DNA of 64,000 nucleotides, from the NCBI GenBank assembly GCA_024404025.1, contig JAKSQP010000002.1, positions 1 through 64,000 on the forward strand, read 5' to 3'. The position numbers and the translations under genes were made by a program. Position 1 is the first letter of the stretch. Each line of letters opens with the position of its first letter. The DNA comes from Clostridia bacterium (GTDB lineage Bacteria > Bacillota > Clostridia > Oscillospirales > Acutalibacteraceae). Shown here piece by piece: positions 18,870-27,408 of the stretch. The notes under the pieces are model-generated. The model had not been told where the DNA came from. It was given only the letters and a program-made list of their open reading frames with translations, and ran no database searches.

Positions 18870-19622
18870 TCATCTGATTACATTTTCAAGAGCTTCAAGA
18901 TATTGGAATGTGTTGAGCCCTTTGAGATTGTGAGCATCCGTTCCCAGAACGAAATGCACCCCGGCCTCTTTTCCGAGGCTGAACATTCTTTTTGAAAAAT
19001 CGGTATAATTCAGAAATGTTGGAGTATGGATTTCCCAGGCGCATTCTGCTTTTTCTCCTTTTTCCAGAATATCGCCGAGCTCATTATCGGTAATTGAAGC
19101 GAGCGTCTTTATTTTTTCTTCATCGCTGAAAAATTTCATTTTTCCCGGGGAAAACGGATGTGCTATGCAGTCCGCTCTGTCAGTTGTGAACAGCTCATCA
19201 AGAACGGCAAGCATGTGCTTTGCATAGCCTCTCGGGCTTCTGTCTTCTGGCTGCTCCCAATAATGAAGATGATAATGAACGCAGGAATAGCTGCTGAAAT
19301 CAAGAGCTTTATCTCTTTCTCTTGATTCGGCATATTTGCCGATTCCGTAAGCCGAAAGCTCTGCGCCTAAAAGAACTCTTACCGGGGTGTTGAGCGCTTT
19401 CAGCCGTTCTTTTAAATTTTCGGCATTTGCAACAACATCAATTCCGCTGCCAAGGTCTGAATGGTCGGTGATCGCAAGAGTTTCAAGCCCGATCCTTTCC
19501 GCCTCTTTTACCATATCTTCAAAAATCATTTCAGGTTTTGAGCAGAGAGAATTCGTTGAATGAGTGTGCATATTACACTTTACAAGTTCTTTGAAATCAT
19601 AGGTTTTTTCGGTAACAAACAT
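18870..19622 (-). CDS. PHP-domain phosphoesterase
   Basis: The 250-residue protein carries the metal-binding motifs of the PHP fold: MHTHSTNS, ITDHSD, an HYHLHYW segment, AHPF and GTDAHN. These bind two or three metal ions for phosphoester hydrolysis. Family relatives include histidinol-phosphate phosphatase (HisK) and nucleic-acid phosphatases. No histidine genes lie nearby, so the substrate stays open. It heads a two-gene unit with the EFR1 protein, driven by a near-perfect promoter. Confidence 0.85.
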   Translation of the reverse strand: MFVTEKTYDFKELVKCNMHTHSTNSLCSKPEMIFEDMVKEAERIGLETLAITDHSDLGSGIDVVANAENLKERLKALNTPVRVLLGAELSAYGIGKYAESRERDKALDFSSYSCVHYHLHYWEQPEDRSPRGYAKHMLAVLDELFTTDRADCIAHPFSPGKMKFFSDEEKIKTLASITDNELGDILEKGEKAECAWEIHTPTFLNYTDFSKRMFSLGKEAGVHFVLGTDAHNLKGLNTFQYLEALENVIR

Positions 19623-19647
19623 ATTTTATCTCTTTCTTTTTTTATTC

Positions 19648-19676
19648 ATTATAATTTATTGCTTATCTTATGTCAA
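19648..19676 (-). promoter_or_regulatory. Consensus promoter for the PHP/EFR1 pair
   Basis: On the minus strand TTGACA (19676-19671) and TATAAT (19653-19648) match consensus fully with a 17-bp spacer. It is divergent from the promoter of the HAD gene next door. Confidence 0.8.
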
Positions 19677-19684
19677 ATAAATTG

Positions 19685-19713
19685 TTGATAAAATCCGGAG
19701 TAAGTGATATACT
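19685..19713 (+). promoter_or_regulatory. Promoter for the HAD-deoC-cdd unit
   Basis: TTGATA (19685-19690), a 17-bp spacer and TATACT (19708-19713) with an upstream TG (extended -10). The predicted start is near 19720, about 20 bases before the HAD gene. Confidence 0.7.
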
Positions 19714-19741
19714 GTTCATATCAAATTTTCAGGAGAAAGCC

Positions 19742-20557
19742 ATGTCTGTTAAACTTATTGCATCGGACCTCGACGGAACGCTGATGGCTCCGGACCACCT
19801 TACAGTTACCGAAAAAACAAAATCCGCTCTTCTTAAAGCGCATAACAAAGGAATCAAGCTTGCCATTGCAACGGGACGAACGCTTCATTTTACCGATAAT
19901 GTAACCGAACAGATTCCTTTTGTTGATTATGTTATCTGCTCAAACGGAGCGGCCGTTTATGACAGAAACACAAATCAATACATATATAAGAATCTTATTT
20001 CCGCCGAAGATACGGAGCAAACTGTTAAATTTCTCAATAAATATCCCGTATATTATAATGTATATATTGACGGTCTGATTTATCTTCAAAAGGGAATTGA
20101 TAAGTTTTTCATCAATCCCGATCTTCCTCAATGCTTCATTGATGCGTTTGCAAAATTCGCAACTCATTGCGATGACATAGTCTCTGCAGTCAGCGGAAAA
20201 AGCGCAGAGCTGATAGATATTTTTGCTTCCGATAAAGAATCGCATGATGCGATTATAGAATATTGTTTAAAAAAGAATTTCATTCTCGCCTCCGCTGCTC
20301 CCGGCGTCAATTCCGCAACGGCGGCAAATGTTGACAAAGGAAACGCATTGAGAGGTATCATGAAGCATCTCGGAATCAATGCCGATGAGCTTATGACCTT
20401 CGGCGATGCTCATAATGACTGCCCGATGCTTGAGCTTGCGGGTTATTCGTTTGCAATGGATAACGGAGTTGACGAATGCAAAAAAACCGCAAAATTCATT
20501 GCGCCCTCCAACGGCGAAGACGGAGTTGCGCAGATGATTGAAAAATATGCTCTTTGA
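19742..20557 (+). CDS. Cof-type HAD-superfamily phosphatase
   Basis: The 271-residue protein has the HAD motifs: DLDGTL near residue 10 with the nucleophile Asp, ATGRT for the second, a Lys in the third region, and TFGDAHNDCPML for the acidic fourth. A large C2B cap between the second and third motifs places it in the Cof/YidA group of sugar-phosphate or nucleotide phosphatases. The frame is open upstream, but the ATG at 19742 has AGGAGAAAG in front and gives the normal N-terminus. It precedes deoC and cdd, so it might act on a nucleoside or sugar phosphate, which is inference. Confidence 0.9.
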   Translation: MSVKLIASDLDGTLMAPDHLTVTEKTKSALLKAHNKGIKLAIATGRTLHFTDNVTEQIPFVDYVICSNGAAVYDRNTNQYIYKNLISAEDTEQTVKFLNKYPVYYNVYIDGLIYLQKGIDKFFINPDLPQCFIDAFAKFATHCDDIVSAVSGKSAELIDIFASDKESHDAIIEYCLKKNFILASAAPGVNSATAANVDKGNALRGIMKHLGINADELMTFGDAHNDCPMLELAGYSFAMDNGVDECKKTAKFIAPSNGEDGVAQMIEKYAL

Positions 20558-20575
20558 AAAGTGAGGTATAAATAT

Positions 20576-21241
20576 ATGGATGTTTCTGTTATTCTTTCGC
20601 ATTGCGACCATACTCTTCTTGCAGTTGATGCAACGAGAGATCAGATAAAGCAGATCTGCGATGACGGAATCAAATATAACACGGCAAGCGTATGCATTCC
20701 GGCTTCCTATGTTAAATGGGCAAAAGAATATGTCGGAGATAAGCTTGCAATATGCACGGTTATCGGTTTTCCAAACGGATATTCAACAACAGCGGTAAAG
20801 GCGTTTGAGGCTTCCGATGCAGTTGATAACGGCGCAGACGAAATTGATATGGTGATCAATGTCGGCTGGGCAAAAGACGGCAGATTTGATGAAATCCTTT
20901 CCGAAATCAAAGAAGTCAAAAAAGCGTGCAGAGGAAAACTGCTCAAGGTCATTATCGAAACCTGTCTTCTGACCGATGACGAAAAGAAAGAAATGTGCAG
21001 GGTAGTTACCGGATCCGGCGCCGATTTCATTAAAACATCAACCGGATTTTCAAAAGCAGGAGCAACAAGAGAAGATATAAAGCTCTTTTCCGAAAACATT
21101 GGTGAAAATGTAAAAATGAAAGCCGCAGGCGGTATCCGATCAATGCAGGACGCAGAAGATTATCTTGCTCTCGGCTGCGAAAGACTCGGCACAAGTTCAA
21201 TAGTAAAGCTTGTAAAGAATCAGGAAGTTTCGGGTTATTGA
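20576..21241 (+). CDS. deoC: Deoxyribose-phosphate aldolase
   Basis: The 221-residue enzyme cleaves 2-deoxyribose-5-phosphate to glyceraldehyde-3-phosphate and acetaldehyde. The Schiff-base lysine is in [11 protein letters not shown], with the second conserved lysine in [11 protein letters not shown]. The motif [13 protein letters not shown] is typical of DeoC. The ATG at 20576 has GTGAGG upstream; an ATG is not present earlier in frame. It is followed by cdd with one base between, giving a short nucleoside salvage unit. Confidence 0.95.
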   Translation: MDVSVILSHCDHTLLAVDATRDQIKQICDDGIKYNTASVCIPASYVKWAKEYVGDKLAICTVIGFPNGYSTTAVKAFEASDAVDNGADEIDMVINVGWAKDGRFDEILSEIKEVKKACRGKLLKVIIETCLLTDDEKKEMCRVVTGSGADFIKTSTGFSKAGATREDIKLFSENIGENVKMKAAGGIRSMQDAEDYLALGCERLGTSSIVKLVKNQEVSGY

Positions 21242-21242
21242 T

Positions 21243-21653
21243 ATGAAAAATGAAGAATTAATTTCTCTTGCTCTTGATGCGAGAAAAAAATCATATTCGC
21301 CTTATTCCGGATTCAGAGTCGGCGCAGCGCTGATTTGCAAAAACGGGAAAGTTTTTTGCGGCTGCAATATTGAAAATTCCGCTTTTTCTCCGACCTGCTG
21401 TGCAGAAAGAACTGCATTTTTCAAAGCAATTTCCGAGGGTGAAACTGATTTCGAAAAAATTGCGATCGTCGGCGGAAAAGGGGGTTCGGAGCCGGAGGAT
21501 TTCTGCGCTCCGTGCGGAGTTTGCAGGCAGGTTATGAATGAATTCTGCGGCGATGATTTTTTCGTTATTCTTGCCAAAAGTGAATCGGAGTATAAAGAAT
21601 ATTCTCTTGGCGAAATATTGCCTTTCAGCTTCGGGAAATCAGATGTTAAGTAA
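21243..21653 (+). CDS. cdd: Cytidine deaminase
   Basis: The 136-residue enzyme deaminates cytidine and deoxycytidine to uridine forms. The zinc site is complete: the catalytic Glu and first Cys lie in CCAERTAFF, and the other two Cys in PCGVCRQV. The substrate-binding NIENSAFSPT stretch is also present. Length matches homotetrameric bacterial enzymes. It is co-transcribed with deoC, consistent with nucleoside breakdown. Confidence 0.96.
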   Translation: MKNEELISLALDARKKSYSPYSGFRVGAALICKNGKVFCGCNIENSAFSPTCCAERTAFFKAISEGETDFEKIAIVGGKGGSEPEDFCAPCGVCRQVMNEFCGDDFFVILAKSESEYKEYSLGEILPFSFGKSDVK

Positions 21654-21684
21654 AAATGCACAAATTTCAAGACTCATTTTTGGA

Positions 21685-21713
21685 TTGTAAAAAATTGAAT
21701 TTTGTGGTATAAT
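21685..21713 (+). promoter_or_regulatory. Promoter with extended -10
   Basis: TTGTAA (21685-21690), 17-bp spacer and TATAAT (21708-21713) with TG one base before the -10. It drives the small membrane protein gene. Confidence 0.65.
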
Positions 21714-21741
21714 TTTAAAAAAATAAAAGGGGATTTTTTTT

Positions 21742-22293
21742 ATGGGAAAGTTAAATCAGATTGACAAAGCCGCAGAAGGCAAGGGTTCATTCATCGTTAC
21801 CGTTTGGCAGTTTGTAAAGTTTATTTTCGTTTCATTGATCGCTTTTGTTATTCAGACCTTCCTGCCTTATCTTATCAAGCTTCCGATGAGCGAAGATTTT
21901 CTTCATCAGCCGTATAAATTCTGGATTTTTGAAAATGAAGCTCCCGATGCCGTAACAGGTGTTATAGCCGCAGGTCTCGGCGTTTTCATCGCCGCAAACG
22001 CAAGCAATATTCTTGCTCAGATAGTTTCATTTTTCATCAACAGAGACAAAACCTTTAATTCCGATGCCAACATAGCAGTTACTCTTCCTATTTATATTGT
22101 TTTCACAATTGCTCTTATCTGCTTCTCGGCATGGCTTTCGCCTACTCTTATCACTTTCTTCTGCAATCATAATCTTGAAGGCGCTTCTCTTGCTCTTTCG
22201 GGTGCGATCTGCGGCGCAATTCAGTTCTTCCTTTATTTCCCGGTTGATAAGATTCTCTTCAGCAAAAAGAAAGAGGAAAAGGCTGAAAACTAA
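21742..22293 (+). CDS. Small four-helix membrane protein, GtrA-like
   Basis: The 183-residue protein has four predicted membrane segments (about residues 25-45, 75-98, 112-132 and 148-168). The FVKFIFVSLIAFVIQ opening of the first helix and the VSFFINRDKTFNS loop resemble the GtrA family, whose members assist movement of lipid-linked sugars or polysaccharide subunits. The match is by eye only. It stands alone between its own promoter and a terminator. The charged tail ends with KKKEEKAEN. Confidence 0.6.
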   Translation: MGKLNQIDKAAEGKGSFIVTVWQFVKFIFVSLIAFVIQTFLPYLIKLPMSEDFLHQPYKFWIFENEAPDAVTGVIAAGLGVFIAANASNILAQIVSFFINRDKTFNSDANIAVTLPIYIVFTIALICFSAWLSPTLITFFCNHNLEGASLALSGAICGAIQFFLYFPVDKILFSKKKEEKAEN

Positions 22294-22357
22294 ACTTAAA
22301 TCAATTATTTGGCAAAACTTCATAAACCGGTTTCGGTTTACAAAGCAACGCTCCTTG

Positions 22358-22386
22358 AGCCGTCTTTTCAGACGGCTTTTTATTTT
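22358..22386 (+). terminator. Rho-independent terminator
   Basis: AGCCGTC / GACGGCT (22358-22364 with 22371-22377), 6-base loop, then TTTTATTTTT. Confidence 0.85.
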
Positions 22387-22419
22387 TGCAAATATTGTGA
22401 ATCAAACTGCGAATTTGTG

Positions 22420-22448
22420 TTGACAAGCACAATATCTTGTGGTATGAT
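22420..22448 (+). promoter_or_regulatory. nrdG promoter
   Basis: TTGACA (22420-22425), 17-bp spacer and TATGAT (22443-22448), again with an extended TG. The spacer is occupied by an NrdR-box-like sequence. Confidence 0.75.
22427..22442 (+). promoter_or_regulatory. NrdR-box-like operator in the nrdG promoter
   Basis: GCACAATATCTTGTGG fits the NrdR box consensus (acaCwAtATaTwGtgt) with one core mismatch and sits exactly between -35 and -10. Binding of the ATP-cone repressor NrdR here would block RNA polymerase. NrdR itself is not in the window. Confidence 0.6.
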
Positions 22449-22481
22449 TTCTCTGCTGATAAAAACGAAAGAAGTGATTTT

Positions 22482-23174
22482 TTGAATATTCAGGGGCTTC
22501 AGAAGCTCACTTTGCTTGATTTCCCCGGCAGAATGGCATGCACACTTTTCACGGCAGGCTGCGATCTTCGCTGTCCGTTCTGTCACAATTCGAGGCTTGT
22601 AATTCATCCTCCGAAAGAAACCGAATATTCAGAAGAAGATATTCTTTCATTTCTTGAAAAAAGAAAAGGTATTCTTGACGGCGTTGCGATTACCGGCGGT
22701 GAGCCGCTGATGCAGCCGGATATATTTGAGTTTATTATGAAAATCCGGGAGAAAGGGTATCGTATTAAGCTTGACACCAACGGAACTTTTCCCGACAAAC
22801 TGAAAAAGATCGTTGATGCGGGACTTGTTGATTATGTTGCAATGGATGTCAAAGCATCAAAGGCGAATTATCCTCCGGCAGTAGGCATAGGCGGCTATGA
22901 TATTTCAAAGGTTGATGAAAGCATACATTATCTCCTTGAAAATCATGTTGATTATGAATTCAGAACAACGGTTGTGAATGAATTCCACGATAACGAAAGC
23001 ATCGAAGAACTCGGAAAATGGATCAAAGGCGCCAAAAGACACTATATTCAGGCTTTTAAAGATTCGGGAGAGCTGATCGGTTTTGGCCTGACGGAGGTTT
23101 CAAAAGCCGATATGCTCGGATTCAGAAACATTATGCTTAAATATGTTGATGAATGCGAACTCAGGGGCGTGTGA
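22482..23174 (+). CDS. nrdG: Anaerobic ribonucleotide reductase activating protein
   Basis: This 230-residue radical-SAM enzyme would generate the glycyl radical on NrdD. The cluster motif is GCDLRCPFCHN (CxxxCxxC), followed by the GGEPLMQPD SAM-binding loop. The start is judged to be the TTG at 22482, giving MNIQGLQKLTLLDFPG, preceded by AAAGAAGTG. The frame is open to 22437, but that lies inside the promoter. It precedes nrdD, which has its own promoter. The motif LTLLDFPGRMACTLFTAGC is typical of the NrdG subtype annotated in Clostridia, longer than E. coli NrdG. Confidence 0.93.
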   Translation: MNIQGLQKLTLLDFPGRMACTLFTAGCDLRCPFCHNSRLVIHPPKETEYSEEDILSFLEKRKGILDGVAITGGEPLMQPDIFEFIMKIREKGYRIKLDTNGTFPDKLKKIVDAGLVDYVAMDVKASKANYPPAVGIGGYDISKVDESIHYLLENHVDYEFRTTVVNEFHDNESIEELGKWIKGAKRHYIQAFKDSGELIGFGLTEVSKADMLGFRNIMLKYVDECELRGV

Positions 23175-23221
23175 TACAAGCTGTCACATTTTGTGCCGAA
23201 GAATCATTAAATCAAAATTAT

Positions 23222-23237
23222 ATACAATATATTGTAA
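23222..23237 (+). promoter_or_regulatory. NrdR-box-like operator upstream of nrdD
   Basis: ATACAATATATTGTAA is an almost perfect palindrome matching the NrdR box core C-A-A-T-A-T-A-T-T-G. It ends 7 bp before the -35 of the nrdD promoter. Confidence 0.6.
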
Positions 23238-23244
23238 AATTCTA

Positions 23245-23272
23245 TTGACATTCTGTATTGGCGTATGATAAT
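23245..23272 (+). promoter_or_regulatory. nrdD promoter
   Basis: TTGACA (23245-23250), 16-bp spacer and GATAAT (23267-23272). The predicted start is near 23279, giving a leader of about 70 bases. Confidence 0.65.
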
Positions 23273-23346
23273 ATTTAATTCGTTGAGCATTATCAGTCTG
23301 TCAGATTAAAAGATAAGGTAATTTATGAAAGGAAAGATCGGAATTT

Positions 23347-25710
23347 ATGTATCAGGTTGTAAAAAGAGACGGCAGCGTAGCGGACTTTAATGTCACTAAA
23401 ATTGCAGAAGCTATCAAAAAGGCTTTTGAGGCTCAGGAAAAGCAGTATGTTGATTCAACAATTGATTTTCTTGCCCTCAAGGTAACGGCGGATTTTGAGC
23501 CTAAAATCGAAAATTCCCTTATCGCTGTTGAGGATATTCAGGACAGCGTTGAGCATGTTCTCATTCAGTCCGGATATGCCGATGTTGCAAAGTGCTATAT
23601 TCTTTACAGAAGGCAGAGAGAAAAGCTTCGTAATCTTAAATCGACAATTCTTGACTATAAAGAGCTTGTTAACAGTTATGTTAATGTTACTGACTGGCGT
23701 GTTAAAGAGAATTCAACCGTTACATATTCCGTAGGCGGTCTTATTCTTTCGAACTCCGGTGCGATAACCGCTAACTACTGGCTTTCGGAAATTTATGATG
23801 ACGAAATCGCAAATGCTCACAGAAACGCAGATATTCATCTTCACGATCTTTCAATGCTTACCGGTTACTGCGCAGGCTGGTCACTCAAGCAGCTTATTCA
23901 GGAGGGACTCGGCGGAGTTCCCGGCAAAATCACATCTGCTCCCGCAAAGCATCTTGCAACTCTTTGCAACCAGATGGTAAACTTCCTCGGAATTATGCAG
24001 AATGAATGGGCAGGCGCTCAGGCATTCTCATCATTTGATACATATCTTGCTCCTTTTGTTAAGGTTGATAATCTTTCCTACGATGCAACCAAAAAGTGCA
24101 TTGAATCCTTTATTTACGGCGTAAATACGCCCAGCCGTTGGGGTACGCAGGCTCCGTTCTCAAATATTACCCTTGACTGGACAGTTCCCGCAGACCTTGC
24201 AGAGCAGAACTGCATCATCGGCGGCAAAGAAATGGATTTCAAATATAAAGACTGCAAAAAAGAAATGGATATGGTCAACAGGGCCTTTATCGAAATTATG
24301 ATTGAAGGCGATGCCAACGGCAGAGGATTCCAGTATCCCATCCCCACATATTCGATCACAAGAGATTTCGACTGGAGCGAAACAGAGAATAACAAGCTCC
24401 TCTTTGAAATGACTTCAAAATACGGCACACCTTATTTCTCAAACTATGTCAACAGCGATATGGAGCCGAGCGATGTCCGCTCAATGTGCTGCCGTCTTCG
24501 TCTTGACCTTCGTGAGCTTCGCAAGAAGAGCGGCGGTTTCTTCGGCAGCGGCGAAAGCACAGGCTCAGTTGGCGTTGTTACCATTAACCTTCCCAGAATC
24601 GCTTATCTTGCAGCCGATGAAACAGAATTCTATAAGCGCCTTGATAAGATGATGGATATTGCCGCACGTTCGCTTAAAATTAAGAGAACGATCATCACAA
24701 AGCTTCTCAATGAGGGTCTTTATCCTTATACAAAGCGCTATCTCGGCACTTTTGATAACCATTTCTCAACGATCGGTCTCGTCGGTATGAACGAAGTCGG
24801 TCTTAACGCAAAATGGCTCAAGGCTGATATGACCGATAAGAAAACTCAGGAATTCGCAAAGGATGTTCTTAATCACATGCGTGAACGCCTTTCCGACTAT
24901 CAGGAAGAATACGGCGATCTCTATAATCTCGAAGCAACTCCCGCAGAATCAACCTCTTACCGCCTTGCAAAGCATGACCTTAAGAGATATCCCGATATTG
25001 TTACCGCTTCAGGCGAAACACCTTATTATACAAACAGTTCGCATCTTCCCGTCGGTTACACAGAGGATATTTTTGAGGCTCTTGATGTTCAGGATGAGCT
25101 TCAGACTCTCTATACATCCGGTACTGTTTTCCATGCTTTCCTCGGCGAAAAGCTTCCTGATTGGAAGGCTGCGGCAGATCTTGTAAGAAAGATTGCCAAC
25201 AACTATAAGCTTCCTTATTATACGCTTTCTCCGACATATTCCGTATGCAAGAATCACGGTTATTTTGCCGGCGAGCAGTTTAAGTGCCCCGAATGCGGTG
25301 AGTCTGCAGAGGTTTACAGCCGCATTACCGGCTACTACCGTCCCGTTCAGAACTGGAACGACGGCAAGACCCAGGAATATAAGGACCGTAAGGTTTATAA
25401 TATTGCCGGATCAAAGTTTGAAGCTCATGAGCACGGCTGCTGCTGCGGCGCAGATGAACACGCTGATTCAAGCGTTCAGCTTGCAGACGGTCTTTATCTC
25501 TTCAAAACCGTAACCTGCCCGAACTGCAAAATAGCTCTTGCAAAGCTCAACAAAGCCGGAATCGTTGTCAACGAGGTCCTTGCCTATGAAAATGAAGACC
25601 TTGCAATTGCTCTCGGCGTTAAGCAGGCTCCGACTCTTGTTTCAATCAAGGGCGAAGAAATCAAAAAATATGCAGGCGTTTCAGAAATAATCAAATTCAT
25701 CGAAGGCTGA
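23347..25710 (+). CDS. nrdD: Anaerobic ribonucleoside-triphosphate reductase with C-terminal glutaredoxin-like domain
   Basis: The 787-residue enzyme makes deoxynucleotides without oxygen. Residues 1-90 form an ATP-cone (YQVVKRDGSVADF). The ten-stranded barrel follows, with FGSGESTGSVGVVTINLPR. Near the end come the zinc motif CKNHGYF...CPEC and the glycyl-radical loop RITGYYRPV, where G662 carries the radical. This loop differs from the RxCGYLG form of E. coli and resembles reductases that use thioredoxin or glutaredoxin rather than formate. Residues ~710-787 are an extra glutaredoxin/thioredoxin-like domain with CPNC at 724-727, joined through a GCCCG linker. trxB follows five bases later, giving a plausible electron path. 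Confidence 0.95.
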   Translation: MYQVVKRDGSVADFNVTKIAEAIKKAFEAQEKQYVDSTIDFLALKVTADFEPKIENSLIAVEDIQDSVEHVLIQSGYADVAKCYILYRRQREKLRNLKSTILDYKELVNSYVNVTDWRVKENSTVTYSVGGLILSNSGAITANYWLSEIYDDEIANAHRNADIHLHDLSMLTGYCAGWSLKQLIQEGLGGVPGKITSAPAKHLATLCNQMVNFLGIMQNEWAGAQAFSSFDTYLAPFVKVDNLSYDATKKCIESFIYGVNTPSRWGTQAPFSNITLDWTVPADLAEQNCIIGGKEMDFKYKDCKKEMDMVNRAFIEIMIEGDANGRGFQYPIPTYSITRDFDWSETENNKLLFEMTSKYGTPYFSNYVNSDMEPSDVRSMCCRLRLDLRELRKKSGGFFGSGESTGSVGVVTINLPRIAYLAADETEFYKRLDKMMDIAARSLKIKRTIITKLLNEGLYPYTKRYLGTFDNHFSTIGLVGMNEVGLNAKWLKADMTDKKTQEFAKDVLNHMRERLSDYQEEYGDLYNLEATPAESTSYRLAKHDLKRYPDIVTASGETPYYTNSSHLPVGYTEDIFEALDVQDELQTLYTSGTVFHAFLGEKLPDWKAAADLVRKIANNYKLPYYTLSPTYSVCKNHGYFAGEQFKCPECGESAEVYSRITGYYRPVQNWNDGKTQEYKDRKVYNIAGSKFEAHEHGCCCGADEHADSSVQLADGLYLFKTVTCPNCKIALAKLNKAGIVVNEVLAYENEDLAIALGVKQAPTLVSIKGEEIKKYAGVSEIIKFIEG

Positions 25711-25715
25711 TCTTT

Positions 25716-26621
25716 ATGTATGATATAATTATTATCGGAGCAGGTCCCGCAGGGCTTACTGCGGCACTCTATGCTCTGAGAGCCGATAAATCCGTTCTTG
25801 TGCTTGAAAAAGGCACCTTCGGCGGTCAGATAACCTATTCCCCGCAGATAGAGAATTATCCCGGTTTTGTAAAAATGAGCGGCAATGAGTTTGCCGATAA
25901 GCTTGTTGACCAGGTTCTCACTCAGGGTGCGGATATCGAAATGGAAACCGTAACTTCGATTCTTGACAACGGTGCAACTAAAACGGTCGTTACCGAAGAC
26001 GGCGAATATGAAGGCAAAGCGGTCATCATTGCAACCGGTGTAAAGCACAGACAGATAGGCCTTCCGAAAGAAAACGAGCTTGTAGGAAATGGTATTTCGT
26101 ATTGCGCAGTCTGTGACGGTGCATTTTTCAAAAACCAGGTCGTTGCAGTCCTCGGCGGCGGAAATTCCGCTCTTCAGGAAGCGGTTCTTCTTTCCGATAC
26201 AAGCAAAAAGGTTTATGTTATTCAGAATCTTGACTATATGACCGGCGAAGCAAAGCTTGTTGAAAAGCTTAAAGCAAAGAATAATGTTGAATTTATTATG
26301 GGCACGGTCATTTCCGGGCTTATCGGTGAAGATTCTCTCAAAGGTCTTAAGCTTTCAAAATCAGACGGAACTGAATCAGAACTTGCCGTTGACGGACTTT
26401 TTGTTGCAATAGGTCTTGTTCCGAATAATAAAGCGTTTGAAAAAATTGCAGGGCTTAACGAATGGGGTTATATTGATTCCGATGAATCCTGCGTAACAAA
26501 AACTCCCGGTGTTTTTGTTGCCGGTGACTGCAGAAGCAAGTCGATCAGGCAGATAACAACTGCCTGCGCAGACGGCTCTGTTTCTGCTCTTGCAGCTTGC
26601 AGATATATTGACAGTTTATAA
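25716..26621 (+). CDS. trxB: Thioredoxin-disulfide reductase (TrxB-like)
   Basis: The 301-residue flavoenzyme has the FAD-binding GAGPAGLTAALYALR motif, the redox-active CAVCD around residues 130-135, an NAD(P)-binding GGGNSAL, and the C-terminal GVFVAGDCR FAD motif. It would pass electrons from NAD(P)H to a thioredoxin-like partner. Its position directly behind nrdD, and the glutaredoxin-like domain fused there, point to NrdD as a target. A separate thioredoxin may also be served. Confidence 0.93.
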   Translation: MYDIIIIGAGPAGLTAALYALRADKSVLVLEKGTFGGQITYSPQIENYPGFVKMSGNEFADKLVDQVLTQGADIEMETVTSILDNGATKTVVTEDGEYEGKAVIIATGVKHRQIGLPKENELVGNGISYCAVCDGAFFKNQVVAVLGGGNSALQEAVLLSDTSKKVYVIQNLDYMTGEAKLVEKLKAKNNVEFIMGTVISGLIGEDSLKGLKLSKSDGTESELAVDGLFVAIGLVPNNKAFEKIAGLNEWGYIDSDESCVTKTPGVFVAGDCRSKSIRQITTACADGSVSALAACRYIDSL

Positions 26622-26627
26622 ATTTTT

Positions 26628-26659
26628 TGCCGTATCATCCGATACGGCATTATCTTTTA
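26628..26659 (+). terminator. Terminator of nrdD-trxB
   Basis: Perfect 9-bp stem TGCCGTATC / GATACGGCA with loop ATCC (26628-26649), followed by a T-rich tract. Confidence 0.8.
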
Positions 26660-26720
26660 AAAATTTTGTAATCTGTTTGTAATATATCAAGTATAATGTT
26701 ATTACGAAAGGGGAGATCGA

Positions 26721-27377
26721 ATGAAAAAGAACAGAAAACCCAATCAGAAAAAACTGACCGCTGTATTTGTTTTCGCTGTTATGATCATTGCCGGAGCGCT
26801 TCTGCTTTTTGAATATAATTACTGCCCCGTTGATGTGATCATTGATCCCGGCCACGGCGGCAGCGATGTCGGAGCGGAATATAACGGCAGATATGAAAAA
26901 GATGACAATCTGGATATTTCTCTTAAGGTCTGCGAAATATTAAAGGATAACGGGATCAAAGCGGCATTAACGAGAAAAGAAGATAAATTTATATCGCTTG
27001 AAAACCGGTGCAGAATTGCGAATTTCAGAAAAGCAAAAGCTTTTGTTGCGCTTCACAGAAACAGCGCTGACAATGCAAGAGGCGTTGAAATATGGATTTC
27101 CGGCAACGCATCTGATGAAGAATCGGCTTTGGCAAATGAAATAATGAATTCCCTTTCGCAAGCCGGAATTTCGCTTGACAGAGGTGTGAAAAAAGGTTAT
27201 GCGCAGGGCGACGGAGATTATTATATTAATAAACACACAAAAATGAGCAGCTGCCTTGTTGAACTCGGATTCATAAATAACGAAAACGATAATGAGTTGT
27301 TCGATAAAAATATAGATTCTTATGCCGAAGCGATTGCAGGCGCTGTAATAAAATATCTTGAAAAAAATAACGGGTAA
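26721..27377 (+). CDS. N-acetylmuramoyl-L-alanine amidase (Amidase_3), membrane-anchored
   Basis: The 218-residue protein has an N-terminal transmembrane segment (residues 11-31) and an Amidase_3 domain that cuts the bond between MurNAc and the stem peptide. Zinc ligands and catalytic residues are visible: H45 in DPGHGGSD, E59 in the YEKDDNLD region, H112 in ALHRNSAD, and the catalytic E181 in CLVELGFINN. It lacks SPOR, SH3 or LysM wall-binding modules. It resembles CwlD-type amidases in size, so a role in spore cortex or germination is possible, but CwlD identity is not shown. Confidence 0.9.
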   Translation: MKKNRKPNQKKLTAVFVFAVMIIAGALLLFEYNYCPVDVIIDPGHGGSDVGAEYNGRYEKDDNLDISLKVCEILKDNGIKAALTRKEDKFISLENRCRIANFRKAKAFVALHRNSADNARGVEIWISGNASDEESALANEIMNSLSQAGISLDRGVKKGYAQGDGDYYINKHTKMSSCLVELGFINNENDNELFDKNIDSYAEAIAGAVIKYLEKNNG

Positions 27378-27404
27378 AGGTTAAATTCCTTTACCCGTTG
27401 ATTC
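27371..27404. terminator. Bidirectional terminator
   Basis: Perfect 10-bp stem CGGGTAAAGG / CCTTTACCCG (27371-27380 with 27388-27397), with T-rich DNA on the right and an A-run on the left. It overlaps the stop codon of the amidase gene and also serves the converging propeller gene. Confidence 0.75.
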
Positions 27405-27408
27405 TTTT

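Noticed and set aside
22390..22426. A second NrdR box upstream of the nrdG site
   Set aside because: No sequence at the usual ~31-bp spacing keeps the palindromic core.
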